Assembly (NCBI GenBank): GCA_910592205.1
Contig: CAJVPJ010000477.1
Coordinates: 1-24,027, forward strand
Direction of reading: 5' to 3'
Length of the DNA stretch: 24,027 nt
From: Paraglomus occultum
Lineage: Eukaryota; Glomeromycota; Glomeromycetes; Paraglomerales; Paraglomeraceae
Shown here: in pieces, positions 9,477 to 20,491 of the stretch
Layout: every line of letters begins with the position of its first letter
How positions within the stretch are numbered: the stretch's first letter is position 1
The notes under the pieces: model-generated
The model's input: the letters and a program-made list of their open reading frames with translations, nothing else
Database searches by the model: none
Told to the model about the DNA's origin: nothing
Position numbers and translations under genes: made by a program

Positions 9477-9765
9477 CTGAGGAGATGCAAAGACGTTAAT
9501 TAAGCTATTAACTTTGAATTGTCAACGGAACGATGAGACAAGCTGTTATTATCAAATTCCAAGTGGGCGGAGGATACAAAAATTCCCAATCTTGCAAATG
9601 CAAATAACTTTTTTCCAATCTTTACACGAAAAAGGCTTAAATATTGTTGCAATTTGCACCAGCCACGCACAGCCTTGTTCGTAAAAGGCTTTTCTGTGTT
9701 TAGTGATCAGCAACATGTGACAATATTATAAGGTGCGCCCGAAGATAACGAGAAAAGCCACATAC
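9477..9765 (-). other. Likely 5' UTR intron of the syntaxin gene
   Basis: On the minus strand a GTATGT donor at 9765 and a CTCCTCAG acceptor at 9477 frame 289 bp. The sequence upstream of the donor has no in-frame ATG that would extend the protein, so this would be a leader intron. RNA evidence is absent. Confidence 0.45.
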
Positions 9766-9779
9766 CTGAGCTTTTTTTA

Positions 9780-11989
9780 AGAGAGTTGCTGTTCCAGACA
9801 AGTTTTGCCAAGAACGAATGTTATTAGTATCTGTAACAGGTGTTACTAACAAAGCAAGGGGTTCGGTGCTGATATAATTCGAGATCAGTGGAAAGGAGAG
9901 ATCGGCGCAAGATACTTAAAAACGGCTAACTGGAAGGCACTTGATTAGTCAAAGTTTTTGACATTTTACGATTCAAATTCATACGTGGCATAATAATAAT
10001 AGAAAACTGATCATAATGTGCCGTATACCGTTGACCTAATACACAGTTCGTGCGTTTAATGACTTGGTATTTAATTAGCATATGAGGTTTATAATATTTC
10101 CAGGCAACTTTTTAAACTGTTATACTTTCAAACCAAGCGGCCGCCTAAACAAGCCTTCGAAAGAAAGTGTTAACCAGGACTTTCGTTTGGTCGAACAGAA
10201 ACATTCATGCTAACAGGGAGTAATACTCTGTAGATTTACGCAACGTCCCGCTAAATAACAAGCGTACTTGTGCAGAACGACTGTCTATTGGATCATCAAT
10301 TGCTTATAATTCCTTCAAACGTTTATTAGTCTTGCTCCGCTTCCATCGATTATAAATATGAATACCTGTTCAAACTTATCTATGTACCAGCATCGATCAG
10401 GCGCAATTTCCTATTATATATGAAAATTTGTTGGCAATTCGAGATGAACAAAAGGTTGAGTGAAATGAGAAGGCGAGACGCGAAACGAAACTTTACAAAA
10501 AAAGAATGACGAGTATTACAGTATTCATGGTAGTTAATCTATTAAGTCAAGGCTTTTTTTTTTCACACTAAACGTTTACGTATGACGTCCTAATTAATTA
10601 AGGACTAGAATGTAGGTTGTGAAACAAACCGCAGCCTCACAAAGATGACTTTCATTGCAATACAACAATAAAGCGCAGAGGAAATAGAACTTTACAGACG
10701 GGGAATCTACGATTTATTTGTTGTTTTGTTTGGTAGGTTCTCTGTACTCTATAATTTCTTATTAGTCATTTAGTTTTGCTTGAACCTACAAAACAAATAA
10801 AAAATTATATCTTTGTTACAAAATCAGTGCTAGATTCGAAAGTAAATTAAGACCCGAACATCTAAACTCGTTGTCAACGTTATTTCTGGGTATAATATTA
10901 ATTGCATTGTTGATAATATAGTTACAAAGCAGAAATGCACAGAATTACTACAAAGTAATGGCCTATTTTTAATTTACAAAAGAAAATTCTTAGGCAACCA
11001 GTTACTAACAGTTACATTGGCGTTTGCCATATCTCAAGCGAATGTTATTTAAGTATCTGAAAACTTTGAAATCGCTCTTTGATGGAGCATATTTGAGAAT
11101 AAATGGTGGAATGAATCAGTATAATTCAGTATATACTAACGATTAAACTTACATTCTTTGCATCGATCCCAGTCAATACTATCAAACTTGTACAATGTAA
11201 ACCTTTTACTTTTGAATTGTTTTAAATACCAAAAACGCCTTTCAATTTTAAAGTATCTTACTCTATATACTATATACTAATAACCGGTAGCTATTAGCCG
11301 CAAAATGCTTGTTGGAAAGCCATTGCTCATATATTGATACAATAATAATATTTGGACCGTTTTTATTCACGTTTTTACATGAAAAGATCCAATTATAAAC
11401 CAGTCTTGCAGAAGTTGATTGCATCTATTCGTAAAAACAAATTTTACTGGTACACTCACTGGTCTCTTTCATTTATTTATCATGCCACTATTATGTAAAA
11501 ATAATTTTTACATGTACAATGTCAGATTGTTCTGTTCGTGATTAATAATGCGTTTAGATCAAATTTAAATAAATGTTAATTACTTGTCTAGCTCTAAAAC
11601 TTCCCAATTTATTTAGTTATATTATAGAATGTGTTGTGTTCTATTCGTCAACTCATTCATAGCCTATTTTAATTTGTAATCGTTAGGATTAAGCGATTAG
11701 TCTATTTCAGATAAACTTAGCAATTAATATTGCCAATAGTATACTTGCAATATGTATACAAAATACAATAACGTGAGTATTATAAACGTTATATCAAATT
11801 TGACGATATATCAGTTACTTTCCTCCTAATAAACGTCCAATACCATTTACATTTCAGTGGGTTTTTTTGGGGGAAAGATACAAGATAAAGTCTGTTGAAA
11901 ATCTGTTTACGAATGGGTTAGAAAGCGCTATTATTTTATAAAACGCGTTGTAGATTGTGGTTCGGTTACGAGTGATGTTGTTGATGCCT
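9780..11989. other. Long AT-rich intergenic region, no gene seen
   Basis: No frame longer than chance, no recognisable domain and no splice-linked exon was found by eye on either strand. Its left end should contain the promoter of the syntaxin gene. Confidence 0.45.
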
Positions 11990-12007
11990 CCTCCGTCGGC
12001 ATTTTTC

Positions 12008-12116
12008 CCCGGACACGTGATTATTTATATATGTAAGATTTGAGTTTAACATAAATCTAGTAAAAATTAAAATTTGCTTCCATAAATTCACCCACTGCAG
12101 TCATGTGTCCGTAAAT
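12008..12116. mobile_element. Possible small MITE
   Basis: CCGGACACGTGA at about 12009 faces TCATGTGTCCG at about 12103, an 11-bp inverted match with one difference, enclosing about 85 bp of AT-rich DNA. No target duplication is clear. It overlaps the orphan exon at 12057-12179, so at most one of the two readings is fully right. Confidence 0.2.
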
Positions 12117-12179
12117 TTTTTGGTGGTGATCCTGGGGTAGTTCTCCGTCGGCCCAACCATCACGGGGAACCGGCAACGC
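12057..12179 (-). CDS. Orphan terminal exon of an unrecognised gene
   Basis: A 40-residue open end on the minus strand contains PVPRDGWADGELPQDHHQ and later YGHMTAVGEFMEANF, a composition that looks like real protein. It follows a plausible intron, with donor GTAAGTATT at about 12239, branch ACTAACT and acceptor TTAGTAG. I could not find a convincing exon further upstream, only a possible 21-nt piece. It may be the last exon of a decayed gene. I do not recognise the family. Confidence 0.3.
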   Translation of the reverse strand, partial: ALPVPRDGWADGELPQDHHQKIYGHMTAVGEFMEANFNFY

Positions 12180-12773
12180 CTACTAATGCTAATTCTACTA
12201 AACAGTTAGTGACCTTTTAACAGGCTTTGAATACTTACGAATGTATCGTATCGTATACGCTAGTCCGTTGATATTTATTTAACCTCGAGTAATATTCAGC
12301 GATTATAATCCGATGGGATTAGTTTCGGAAATCTATCGTTTGGGAAAGGTTTTACTATACTAACGCAATTAATAAATATCCTGAACCAATGATAACGCAA
12401 ACTTAGGGGCAAGGCTAAGTTCGCAACAGAGAGTCCGGATAGCGGTTTTTAAACTCTCAGATTCGGGCCGCATTCAATAATAACCACAGGATTTTAACTG
12501 ACACGTATGATATAAATCACCAATCAGAGCTTTATTAGAATAAAAGAGCTATTCTAGAGGACAGTTTGTTATTCGAAATAAAGGAATAAAAGTAATTATA
12601 TCTAATAGACATTGATAATCAACAGTGAGAATTTGTTGTAGATTGGATAGATTTTGCGATTTTAAGACGCGATGGTATACCAAAAGCATCTGGCTATCTC
12701 TTATAGTTACGTACAGTCTTTGGTATCATAATAATAATAAAGCTATTACAAATCAGTCATTGACATTTCACAT

Positions 12774-13652
12774 TTATTTTTCGGTTCCACTATCCATGTT
12801 TTGTAGACGTCTAGCAACATCCTCTATAAAACTGGCAAGCTTCTGCGTCGGCTGGTATGTGAAAGGATAGTATAGTCGTATATTGGTTCTTCTTTTACTT
12901 CCGGTTCGTCGACCACTTCTTCCATATGGCCGACTTTTTCCGTAGCTGGCTTTTTTTTTCTACCGGATTTGCCACCCGTATTATGGGTGTCCGGGGCGAT
13001 GGCGCAGTTCTATTACTTGGAGAAATTCGGCTGTAGATCGTTTGCCGCAGAACCGGAGATTCGTCTTTAGAGCATATCCATGACACAGCTCTTCGAACTC
13101 ACGTTTTCGTTTTGCGCAATGGCGGCAGCTGCGTTTTCCTCACCACCGGATTCGCCCCGCAGCCCGTCATGTCTGACTTATCAAGTTTCACTGTGCAGCA
13201 TTTAGAGTACGAATCGATAATTGTTTGCGGGTTCGGAAACCGCTTCATCCACTCAAAAAAAAGGAAGGAGTGGCATAGCTCTTTGACTTCACGCTTTTGT
13301 TTTGCGCACTGGCAGCAGCAGCTTTTTCCTCACCACCGGCCCCCGCACCATGAATTCTTCCTGATTGTCCTTTTTGCGAGAGAATTTCATGCTGTACACT
13401 GTGAATATGATCATTTCTTTGCTGCGCAGTGTTGCCTTTGAGGATGTTAGATTTGACAACGAAAATATCTTTTGGAGAAGTCTTGGCTGTGCTTTCCCAT
13501 CTTCCATGTGACATTACTGATTCCGTCAGTTTTGCAAAAGTTTTGTTTGGACTGGGACGTCGGGGAGGAGTTGGCAGTGGACGGTTAAAGTGTCCGTTTT
13601 TATAGATCTGCAAGAACCCCAAATTTTGGTGATACATTTGCGGAAAAGTCAC
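12774..13652 (-). CDS. Unrecognised low-complexity gene with duplicated exon unit
   Basis: The 3' part assembles well: an exon ending NAAAIAQNEN (donor at 13102, GTGAGT), exon 13009-12899 (APDTHNTGGKSGRKKKP to EEVVDEPE), a 47-bp intron, then exon 12851-12774 ending ARRLQNMDSGTEK, all in phase. The upstream part (from about 13652 down to 13290) is Ser/Pro/Lys-rich, with PLPTPPRRPSPNKTF and GGEEKAAAASAQNKS. The segment around 13290-13345 is a diverged copy of 13115-13170, donor site included. The join between the two halves is not settled: a T8 run near 13255 may hide a frameshift. No known domain is evident. A nuclear role is only suggested by the basic stretch. Confidence 0.4.
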
Positions 13653-13942
13653 GTTTTCGACAATCCCCAGAAAATTATCCGATGTACAGTCACTCTCGAC
13701 AAGATAAAGTGGACCAAATGTTCATATTATCGAAAATTATAACAACGAGAGATCTTGTTATATTATAGTACCTATCGCGAGGAACTTTTATTCACAACGA
13801 GGTGCTTGCTAAAGCCCAGTTTAAGCTGTTTTTATCTTTTATATTGTAATTAAAAGAATAAAAGCCCATAAAGAGGCGGATTTAACAGATTCTCGTTCAG
13901 TTTTTTGGGATAATTGAACGAAAACAAAATTCTGACGAGTGC

Positions 13943-14165
13943 TATTCATAAGCAACTTTTCAAATTTGTCTGCCGTTTTGGGGAAAGAAAATTCCCTAAG
14001 TAATATATATGTATTAGCAAAGCGCCATTTGAGAGCGTTTCAAGGATTCTCGGCCATCTTTTAAAGAGTTATATTCATGAGCAACTTTTAATTGTTATCA
14101 CTTTCTTTATTACAGCAACCGTTTTTGAGAGATGAGCGAAAGAAGATTCCGTAAGTAATGCATAT
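13943..14165 (+). repeat. Direct repeats carrying exon-like pieces
   Basis: TATTCATAAGCAACTTTTC at 13943 recurs as TATTCATGAGCAACTTTTA at about 14074. In each copy a CCGTTTT...AAGAA(A/G)ATTCC piece precedes a (C/G)TAAGTAAT splice-donor-like site. The unit is about 130 bp. It could be a duplicated gene fragment. No protein is recognisable. Confidence 0.45.
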
Positions 14166-14261
14166 ATACAAGAGGGAAAGCGAAATCTGAGACTACTTTG
14201 TTAGCATGCCACTAACATTCCCTTATATATACTTTGAAATGCTATTAATTACAGCTACAAC

Positions 14262-14399
14262 TACAAAGAGTTTACGTAAGTACCAGCTATAGTTCTAAAT
14301 TTCGTTCTCAATAACAGCTAGGGTTAGGGTTGAGGTATCTTGCAAGAGAGTTTCGATGGGTTTATTTACAAGGTGCATTTTGAAACTTACATATTTGTT
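14262..14399 (+). repeat. Left arm of a long inverted repeat with telomere-like motif
   Basis: This arm is an imperfect inverted copy of 16118-16266. Shared blocks in order are ACAAAGAGT, TACGTAAGTACCAGCT, TAAATTTCGTT, a (T)TAGGGTTAGGG motif (14319-14330), TATCTT.GCAAGAG and TTGAAACTTACA. The TTAGGG units are the usual fungal telomere repeat, but here only about two are present. Confidence 0.75.
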
Positions 14400-14413
14400 G
14401 ATATTCCTTTCGT

Positions 14414-14690
14414 TAATTGACGACGGAAATTGATTTCGCGCGTTCGAAGAGTCAAATCAGATGCATATTCGAATCGTACTTAATATCCTGCGTCAATCTT
14501 TTGCACACACGTTGGCAATAGTTACCGTTCACAAGTATATGAATTTCATGAGCATTGGATTCTTGGTTATTGGTTTAGTAATAATTGGCGACGGAAATTG
14601 ATTTCGCGCGTTCGAAGAATCAAGCCAGGCGTCTATGCATATTCGGCAGCAGTTACCGTTAACAAGCATGTGAACTTCATGGGCATTGTT
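14414..14690. repeat. Tandem 168-bp repeat, two diverged copies
   Basis: CGACGGAAATTGATTTCGCG starts at 14421 and again at 14589. Downstream both copies share ATGCATATTCG, a GCAGTTACCGTT/ATAGTTACCGTT block and TGAACTTCATGGGCATTG/TGAATTTCATGAGCATTG. The second copy lacks some 60 bp in the middle. Confidence 0.75.
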
Positions 14691-14803
14691 CAATCTGCAA
14701 CATTAACATTAAAGTCGAATAAGTAATGTAATTTTTCAAAATAAAATATTTTGATCTCGCATTTTATTTATTATTATTGGTGTTCACTATTTTGTGGCCA
14801 AAA

Positions 14804-15683
14804 TCAATTTCTACTAAGACGGAATTTACGATGAAGACTTGTTAAAGGAATATTGTTTTTTAAACCAACTCGCAATTGTCTATATGTTTTATTGTCGTTA
14901 AACTTTATCAGCCGCTGATGAATGGCCTGATCTGCCCAAATGTCCAAACGCCCTCCCTCACTTATTTTTCCCTCCTCTATTTTTCCCTCCTTTATTTCCA
15001 GATCATTAAAACATGCTTGACATGTTTCAAAGATGCTCTCATTACTTGATGGGCTATTCCCAGCCCCCAGAATAACAACATTTGGTTTCTCAATCATACA
15101 GTCAATCGATACGCTGTCTGCAAGTTCCTTATTGATTGCATCGATATTGAAGCTGTTTGAAGCATTGTTTGTAATTAAAGCCTTGAAAATATCATTTACT
15201 TGTTTGGACCATTCCACAATTACTGTATCATCATCACCGAATAAACGAGGCGATCGACTTTTCTATCCGGAATTGAGCCTATGTCTACTGGAAGTTTGAA
15301 TTGAAACATCATGCGTAATGTTGCATGAAATGATTTACCAGCTACGTCGTATATATTGCCATATTTGTAAGTCATCTCTCTCAAGTCAATTACGCAAACA
15401 TTCCAAATATGCGGGTCAGTACGGAAATGTTTAGTAGGATCTGCGATTTCCATTCGATGTCTGCTCATGACGATCCGTATGTGAAATAGCGTTGGCTGAT
15501 TCAGAAAAGACCGCAGAGATGACAATAGTTTCGGTTTTTGGCTCACGGATGCCAAAGTGTGCACGGAAAGGATCTTCAACCTTTTAAATGCAGTTGCCAA
15601 AATTATCGATGATAAGAAGACGGCTATCCGCAAACTGTTATCCGAAACATTACGTGTTGCTGATTTTTTTCTATTTTTAACTT
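14804..15683 (-). pseudogene. Unrecognised ORF split by a frameshift
   Basis: Two open frames abut on the minus strand (15683-15220 and 15217-14804). The frame changes near 15222-15240, where a one-base gain would join RLVYS to DDDTVIVEWSKQ. The first includes DLREMTYKYGNIYDVAGKSF and the second a Gly/Glu-rich loop and AIHQRLIKFNDNKTYRQLR. A more natural-looking stretch in a third frame (DPFRAHFGIREPKTETIV, about 15540-15590) suggests a further break. No ATG starts the upstream frame. I do not recognise the family. Position between the arms of the 14262/16266 inverted repeat makes it a candidate cargo or transposition gene of that element (inference). Confidence 0.4.
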
Positions 15684-15879
15684 CTAACCGTTTTTAAAGA
15701 GTGTTGACAAAAGCCCACGAAACATACACTCCCAAGATCTGTAAGTCTTGTCCGCTCATCATGTTACTCCCTCTTAAGAATTGTGCCATCGTCAATAACA
15801 CGTCTGGTTTAAGAACATAAAGGTTAGATGCGAAATATTTTCATCGTTAATCGTTACTAACTCAACAACCAGTAATCTG

Positions 15880-16081
15880 ATGCTCATATTTTAATGGATT
15901 GTGCCTTACCAGAGATCACGCGCTTGTTGGTCCACTTTTGGCGCAAACCATGTGGTCCAGCTTGCGAACATTTGATTCGAAATCATATTTTAATGGGGAT
16001 TGTGCCTTACCCCAGAGATCACGCGCTTGCTAGTCCACTTTCGGCTCAAACCATGCGGTCCCAGCTTGCAAACATTTGATC
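15880..16081 (+). repeat. Tandem duplication, about 100 bp, two copies
   Basis: CATATTTTAATGG(GG)ATTGTGCCTTACC begins at about 15885 and 15983. The rest of the unit, including AGAGATCACGCGCTTG and GCTTGC(G/A)AACATTTGAT, is shared with only a few changes, so the duplication is fairly recent. It lies next to the right arm of the long inverted repeat. Confidence 0.85.
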
Positions 16082-16117
16082 GAAAGAGTCGCTCACACAC
16101 TAACAATAGCAATATAT

Positions 16118-16266
16118 AACAGATTTGTAAGTTTCAAGATGCAACTCGTAAAAGAATCCATTTGACGCTCTTGCAAAGATACAACCTAACCCTAAACCCT
16201 AACCATATCCAGTTACTGACAACGAAATTTAAAACTACAGCTGGTACTTACGTAGACTCTTTGTAG
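16118..16266 (-). repeat. Right arm of the long inverted repeat with telomere-like motif
   Basis: Inverted partner of 14262-14399. It carries CCTAACCCTAAACCCTAACC at 16185-16204, the telomere-like tract in the opposite orientation. The arm also contains GTAAGTACC on the minus strand, mirroring the left arm. Confidence 0.75.
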
Positions 16267-16325
16267 ATATAGTTATTGCAATGATGTTCCTTTGATAATT
16301 CTCAATTTTCACGTTTTATATACAG

Positions 16326-17720
16326 TAGTGACGATGAAGATGACGAATCCGATCACAAAACAAGTAAAACTTATACAAAGGTGAGTGTTTCTGTTGTCTC
16401 CTATCCTTTAAATCTTTCATCCGAACCGGTCTATTATGTTTATTTTAATGTTGAGCCGAACATAGTTTGTAAAATAAAAAAGGAAACGAGAGGATGGGAG
16501 TCTTGGATGGATGGAAGATGACAGCCTTTTATCCTTGTTTGACGAATCATCATTAAGAGTATTGACGAAACCAACCTTAATGAAGAATAAAGGCTACCGT
16601 TACCCACTATTGAATCTTCAGGGGTAAATTTGTTTGTTGTCAGATTTTATATCACATAGCTCATTACTTATGTATGATGCTCGTTAGGCACCAACAGAGT
16701 GGCACGCTCTAATGACGCCAGCCATTATTTTAGAAGTAACCAGGCAAAAGTCCCGAAAAGCCGTCGGATCACCACGTTGGTTATTTCATCGATATTCAAT
16801 AATACATAAGTGTGCTGATCATTTATCTCCAATTTGCTTATCATCCTTTAGGCCTGCCTATTGGGGTATTTTGGACTTGACCAAGGATAATCTTCAAGAG
16901 TACTTTAATGGAAACTGCGAAATCACCCACGATGACGATAATGATCAATTGAAGAAGCTTCATCACAACATACAATTCATGTATTTAGCTCGTTTTGTGT
17001 TTTATGTATACAACATTCCTTTGGTGTCGTCTGATCATTTCACAGAAAAGCGAATATGTACTCGTTCCGTGGTGCCATGACAGAGGAAGAATTAAAGATG
17101 ATATCGACTTTCCCTCTGTTCGTTCTATAATTTCATCTGATACGATTAAGGATTCGTGGTAAGTATATTTCTCATAGGATGTATTAAGTACAGTATAATG
17201 CTTATTTTTGTCCATCTAGGGGCGAGATCCAATCAATTGCAACAAGCGACGCTAGAAATTCCATCCTTTCCAGCGAGCGCAGCTTCATAGAAAAGTTGAT
17301 ATGAAAGTAACCCTACTAAAGACACTTATCAAATTTGAGGCCTTGTTTGGCGAAGTAGCAGGCGGCTTAGGTCCCTTCGGAATTCCTTCGTCGTGTCGAA
17401 AGAAGAGATATCTTGACAAAGTCAAGCTGGCAATTGCCATGCGAGACTCTTTGAATCGTATACTTAAAGACTGCCTACACATATCTGGTGAAAGAAGAAA
17501 GGCTTTGGTTGTCTATGGATGGTTACAAATAGTTGTGTTCATCTGACTGGTATCTGATACACAGACTGTACATGAAATAATGATAACTAATGATTTCATT
17601 TCAATGCAGGGCTGGAAGTAAATTTTTACGCAATTGGACTGGCAAGGAAGCGGACTTTACAGATACTTATGAGTCACAAAAATTACCGCTTTAAGTCACG
17701 GACGTTTTTCAGCTTGCACT
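16326..17720 (+). pseudogene. Broken copy of a Glomeromycotina-type uncharacterised family
   Basis: Exon-like pieces lie in order: 16326-16380 (acidic SDDEDDESDHKTSK), an exon from 16688 (APTEWHALMTPAIILE, later GILDLTKDNLQEYF), 17046-17158 (KSEYVLVPWCHDRG), and 17220 onward. The block IGGGLGPF-like GEVAGGLGPFGIPSSCRKKR, then LDKVKLAIAMRDSLNR and ALVVYGWLQI resemble a recurrent, uncharacterised Rhizophagus family as I remember it. At about 17293 one missing base breaks EK-VDMKV. The intron after YGWLQI lacks a donor in the needed phase. After LEVNFYAI (about 17615) at least two further frame changes and a stop intervene before a degraded end. Function unknown. Confidence 0.6.
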
Positions 17721-17759
17721 TGAACGCACTGATAAGCGCTATCCCATATTCGAAATGAT

Positions 17760-18399
17760 CATCATGCAGTACTAGTACAGTACTACTCTTAGTACCGCAG
17801 CAATCATAAGAACGAATCACCGTTTACAAAAAGTTCCGAGTTCTGTTTTATCTTCTACGTCGCGCGGTCGGTAATCTGACAAAATTCCATATGGAGTATT
17901 CCGGACTATACACCGTTTCTCGGAACCGAATAAAATCCTGATTGGTATTTCGGCAGATTTCTGCATTCCATACCATAATCCAATTTGGGGGTCGTTCGGG
18001 ACTCGATCCGAAATTCGGTCATTTTTGGAGAATTTAAAGGACTAAACATACCGACATGATAATAGTATTTAAACAACTACGATTCCCAAGCCCAACGAGT
18101 TCTTTCACGCAGTAAACAATTATAATAAGTTACTGAACTCGTTATTATTGATTTAATAAAAAATAAGCTGTCTTACTACATTACCGCGACTAAGCTGTCA
18201 AGTGTCGGAAATTCAACCCACAACCCGATCACATTGCCAAGTGTTTTGTCACTGAGTCGAACAGCTGACAAGTTTTTGTCCCCTGCCCAAGATAGCGGCA
18301 GTATCAACTAGCAGTAAAAATAAAAAAGATTAAGAGAAGAAACGATAATCTGCACAAGTGAGAGAACATTACGCTATTACAAATCTTCATAGATTCTTA
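17760..18399. other. Intergenic, possibly repeat-derived
   Basis: No gene is seen. Around 17767-17800 AGTACTAGTAC-type palindromes cluster, and 17890-18030 is less AT-rich and rich in CGG/CCG words, like old transposon DNA. The last 200 bp should hold the promoter of the SANT gene. Confidence 0.35.
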
Positions 18400-19028
18400 A
18401 TGAGAGAATATTGGACGAAGAAAGTAAGGACTTTTATATTTGTATACCAATTATTGTAATTTACTTATTCATACCAGTCAACTAACGCTCATTTCGCTGC
18501 TCACACAACGCTAATGATATTGCACAGGAGGACAGGACTCTCTGTGAACTTCAGCGTGAACTAGGTTCTGCGTGGACTAAAATATCAATTATTATGGCCA
18601 CCAAAACATCAAAACAATGTTCAGAACGGTAAGTTACGTTTTGGGCAGATATTAATATGTGCTTTTTACTGGTAATCTAACCTGAAATCGTTGTTTGACA
18701 CCATTTATTTATATCAGGTGGAACAATGCAATACGCCCTGGAAGTGAGTCATACGTGTGCTGAATATACTTGATTTGGTCTGTTGTTTCTGCTTGTTATT
18801 AATATATTATGGTTTACTACACTAGTCAATAGCGACCCTCTTAGCGACGAGGAACGGACCAAGATTGATCTCTTATATTGCGATTATGGGCCTCAATGGA
18901 GTGTGATCGCTTCAAAGATTCCCGGGCGTACCTCTCGAACGGTAAGAAATTATTGGTACGGAACGAGAAGAAAAGAAGCGAATAGAATTCGCCGACAAAT
19001 GGCAATTAATCGTTTGCTCAACCAATAA
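18400..19028 (+). CDS. Small two-repeat SANT/Myb protein
   Basis: Four exons join in phase: 18400-18423, 18528-18628, 18718-18743, 18826-19028; 117 residues. Repeat 1 (residues about 4-50) has the three spaced tryptophans W5, W24 and W43, with QCSERW and RPG. Repeat 2 (about 54-100) begins with Leu56 in place of the first Trp, then W75 and W94, with IPGRTSRTVRNYW. This is the layout of R2R3-type Myb DNA-binding domains, and the basic tail RKEANRIRRQ fits DNA contact. Nothing else is encoded, so it is a bare DNA-binding unit. Short SANT/Myb genes are numerous in Rhizophagus. Target genes cannot be inferred. Confidence 0.88.
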
Positions 19029-20491
19029 ACTAACGAACTGACAACTTGGGGGAATAGGCTGGTTATCTTGTTCGTCATTTGTTTATATAGAGTTAACGGG
19101 AAGTAGATCGAATTGTCTTAGATGTAATTATATGTATAATGTAATATAATTTTTGTGTCTTGTATGTTTCCTTTTTGTTATCTGGACAAGTTTACCAACA
19201 TGCCTATTCAGTATTAAAGTCGACAGTCTGTTTGTATACGTAATGAAATGCATACATATTCTACAATTGTAGAAATCACACGAGTCTCGATGTTCTATCA
19301 ACAACTCGAACACGTGTTACTGCCGATCATGTGTTCTTTGTATACCTTCAACTGATCTGGACATACTGGTTTACAGCGTGTGTATGCTTTGATGCACGAA
19401 TTTGAAGTGAGAGATATGACATATCCAGTTTATGTATTCAATGAGAAGTTTTAAACGAAAGAAAAGAAAAGAAAAACAAACGGACGCGACAATTTCACGA
19501 CACAATGAAACAATGAAACCAGGCCATCAGAAATATCGTTGACATGATACGATGGAATTGTAAATGCTGACGAGTTGTTCGTAAAAAGAAGACCGCTAAT
19601 TATGACTACAATGTATCGACAGATGTCTTTCGCTTTGTTCATAATTCTTGATTTCAGTTAGTGGTGTGCGCCATCTATGTTTATTATATTATATGCGGAT
19701 GAGATAATGATGCAGTACATGGCTGGAATGTAATATGCTGCTCATTGTAGTTACAGCAAACCAACGCAATTACATGTACCAGCACAACCTGGGTATCTGT
19801 CTTTGTACTTCAAACAAGATGCTTAATAACAATACAGTCTATAAAAATATTACTCCGTAGATTGAACGTCAAGAAAGGCATGAGAATGAGAACGTTGTCA
19901 GAAATTGCATTTTTCGTTGGCTGAACGTCAGGTGTTATTGGTTATGATTATCGTCACGAGTATAGGAATATTAAATCCAATTAGTTCTGTAATTTCCAAT
20001 AACTCGGTTAACCAAAGGAAAAATGAGACATTAAAATATATCAAATGTTCGTTCACAATAAAAAATGATTTGTTATTACTAGTTGATGAAAGGCTGTTGC
20101 TTAATACATATGAGCTTGTAGAATGTTCTTTACGTTGTAATTCGTATCAATTTAAACTTTCAGGTAGAATGACTACATCGCTTACACGTGTATGCATGAA
20201 ATTGCACATGTTCTATGCATAAGCCGTGTAGAGCCAAGTAAGCCGCACGTAAATCTGACCTTTTTTTGGTCATTAGCAAACACAATCACTCTCAGTTCTC
20301 AAAGAAGTCAGAGAGAAATCGGTTCCCAATGTTTAAAATGTGCTACTTTCTAAATTAAAAAATTGATATTCTAAAGCTTAAATCGTTCATATACTTCTTC
20401 ACATGATGGCTTCTTACTAGCCCCCCCCCCCCCACCTCAACCTTTTGAACATGGTTCAAGCGAACCATTCAGGTGTTCCAGAAATGGGGAA
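19029..20491. other. Intergenic region with a C13 homopolymer
   Basis: No convincing gene is seen. A run of 13 cytosines lies at 20421-20433, striking in this AT-rich DNA and a likely place for sequencing error. An open frame at 19905-20222 lacks an ATG start and resembles nothing known. Confidence 0.45.

Noticed and set aside
16185-16204. Real telomere or chromosome end
   Set aside because: Only about three TTAGGG-type units, internal, and mirrored inside the other inverted-repeat arm, so it belongs to the repeat.
19905-20222. 105-codon plus-strand frame with a hydrophobic start
   Set aside because: Begins at TTG, has no ATG near the start, no splice support, no known motif, and AT-rich composition like its surroundings.
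20421-20433. C13 tract as a G-quadruplex or regulatory element
   Set aside because: A single homopolymer run with no neighbouring G or C blocks; length may be a sequencing artefact.
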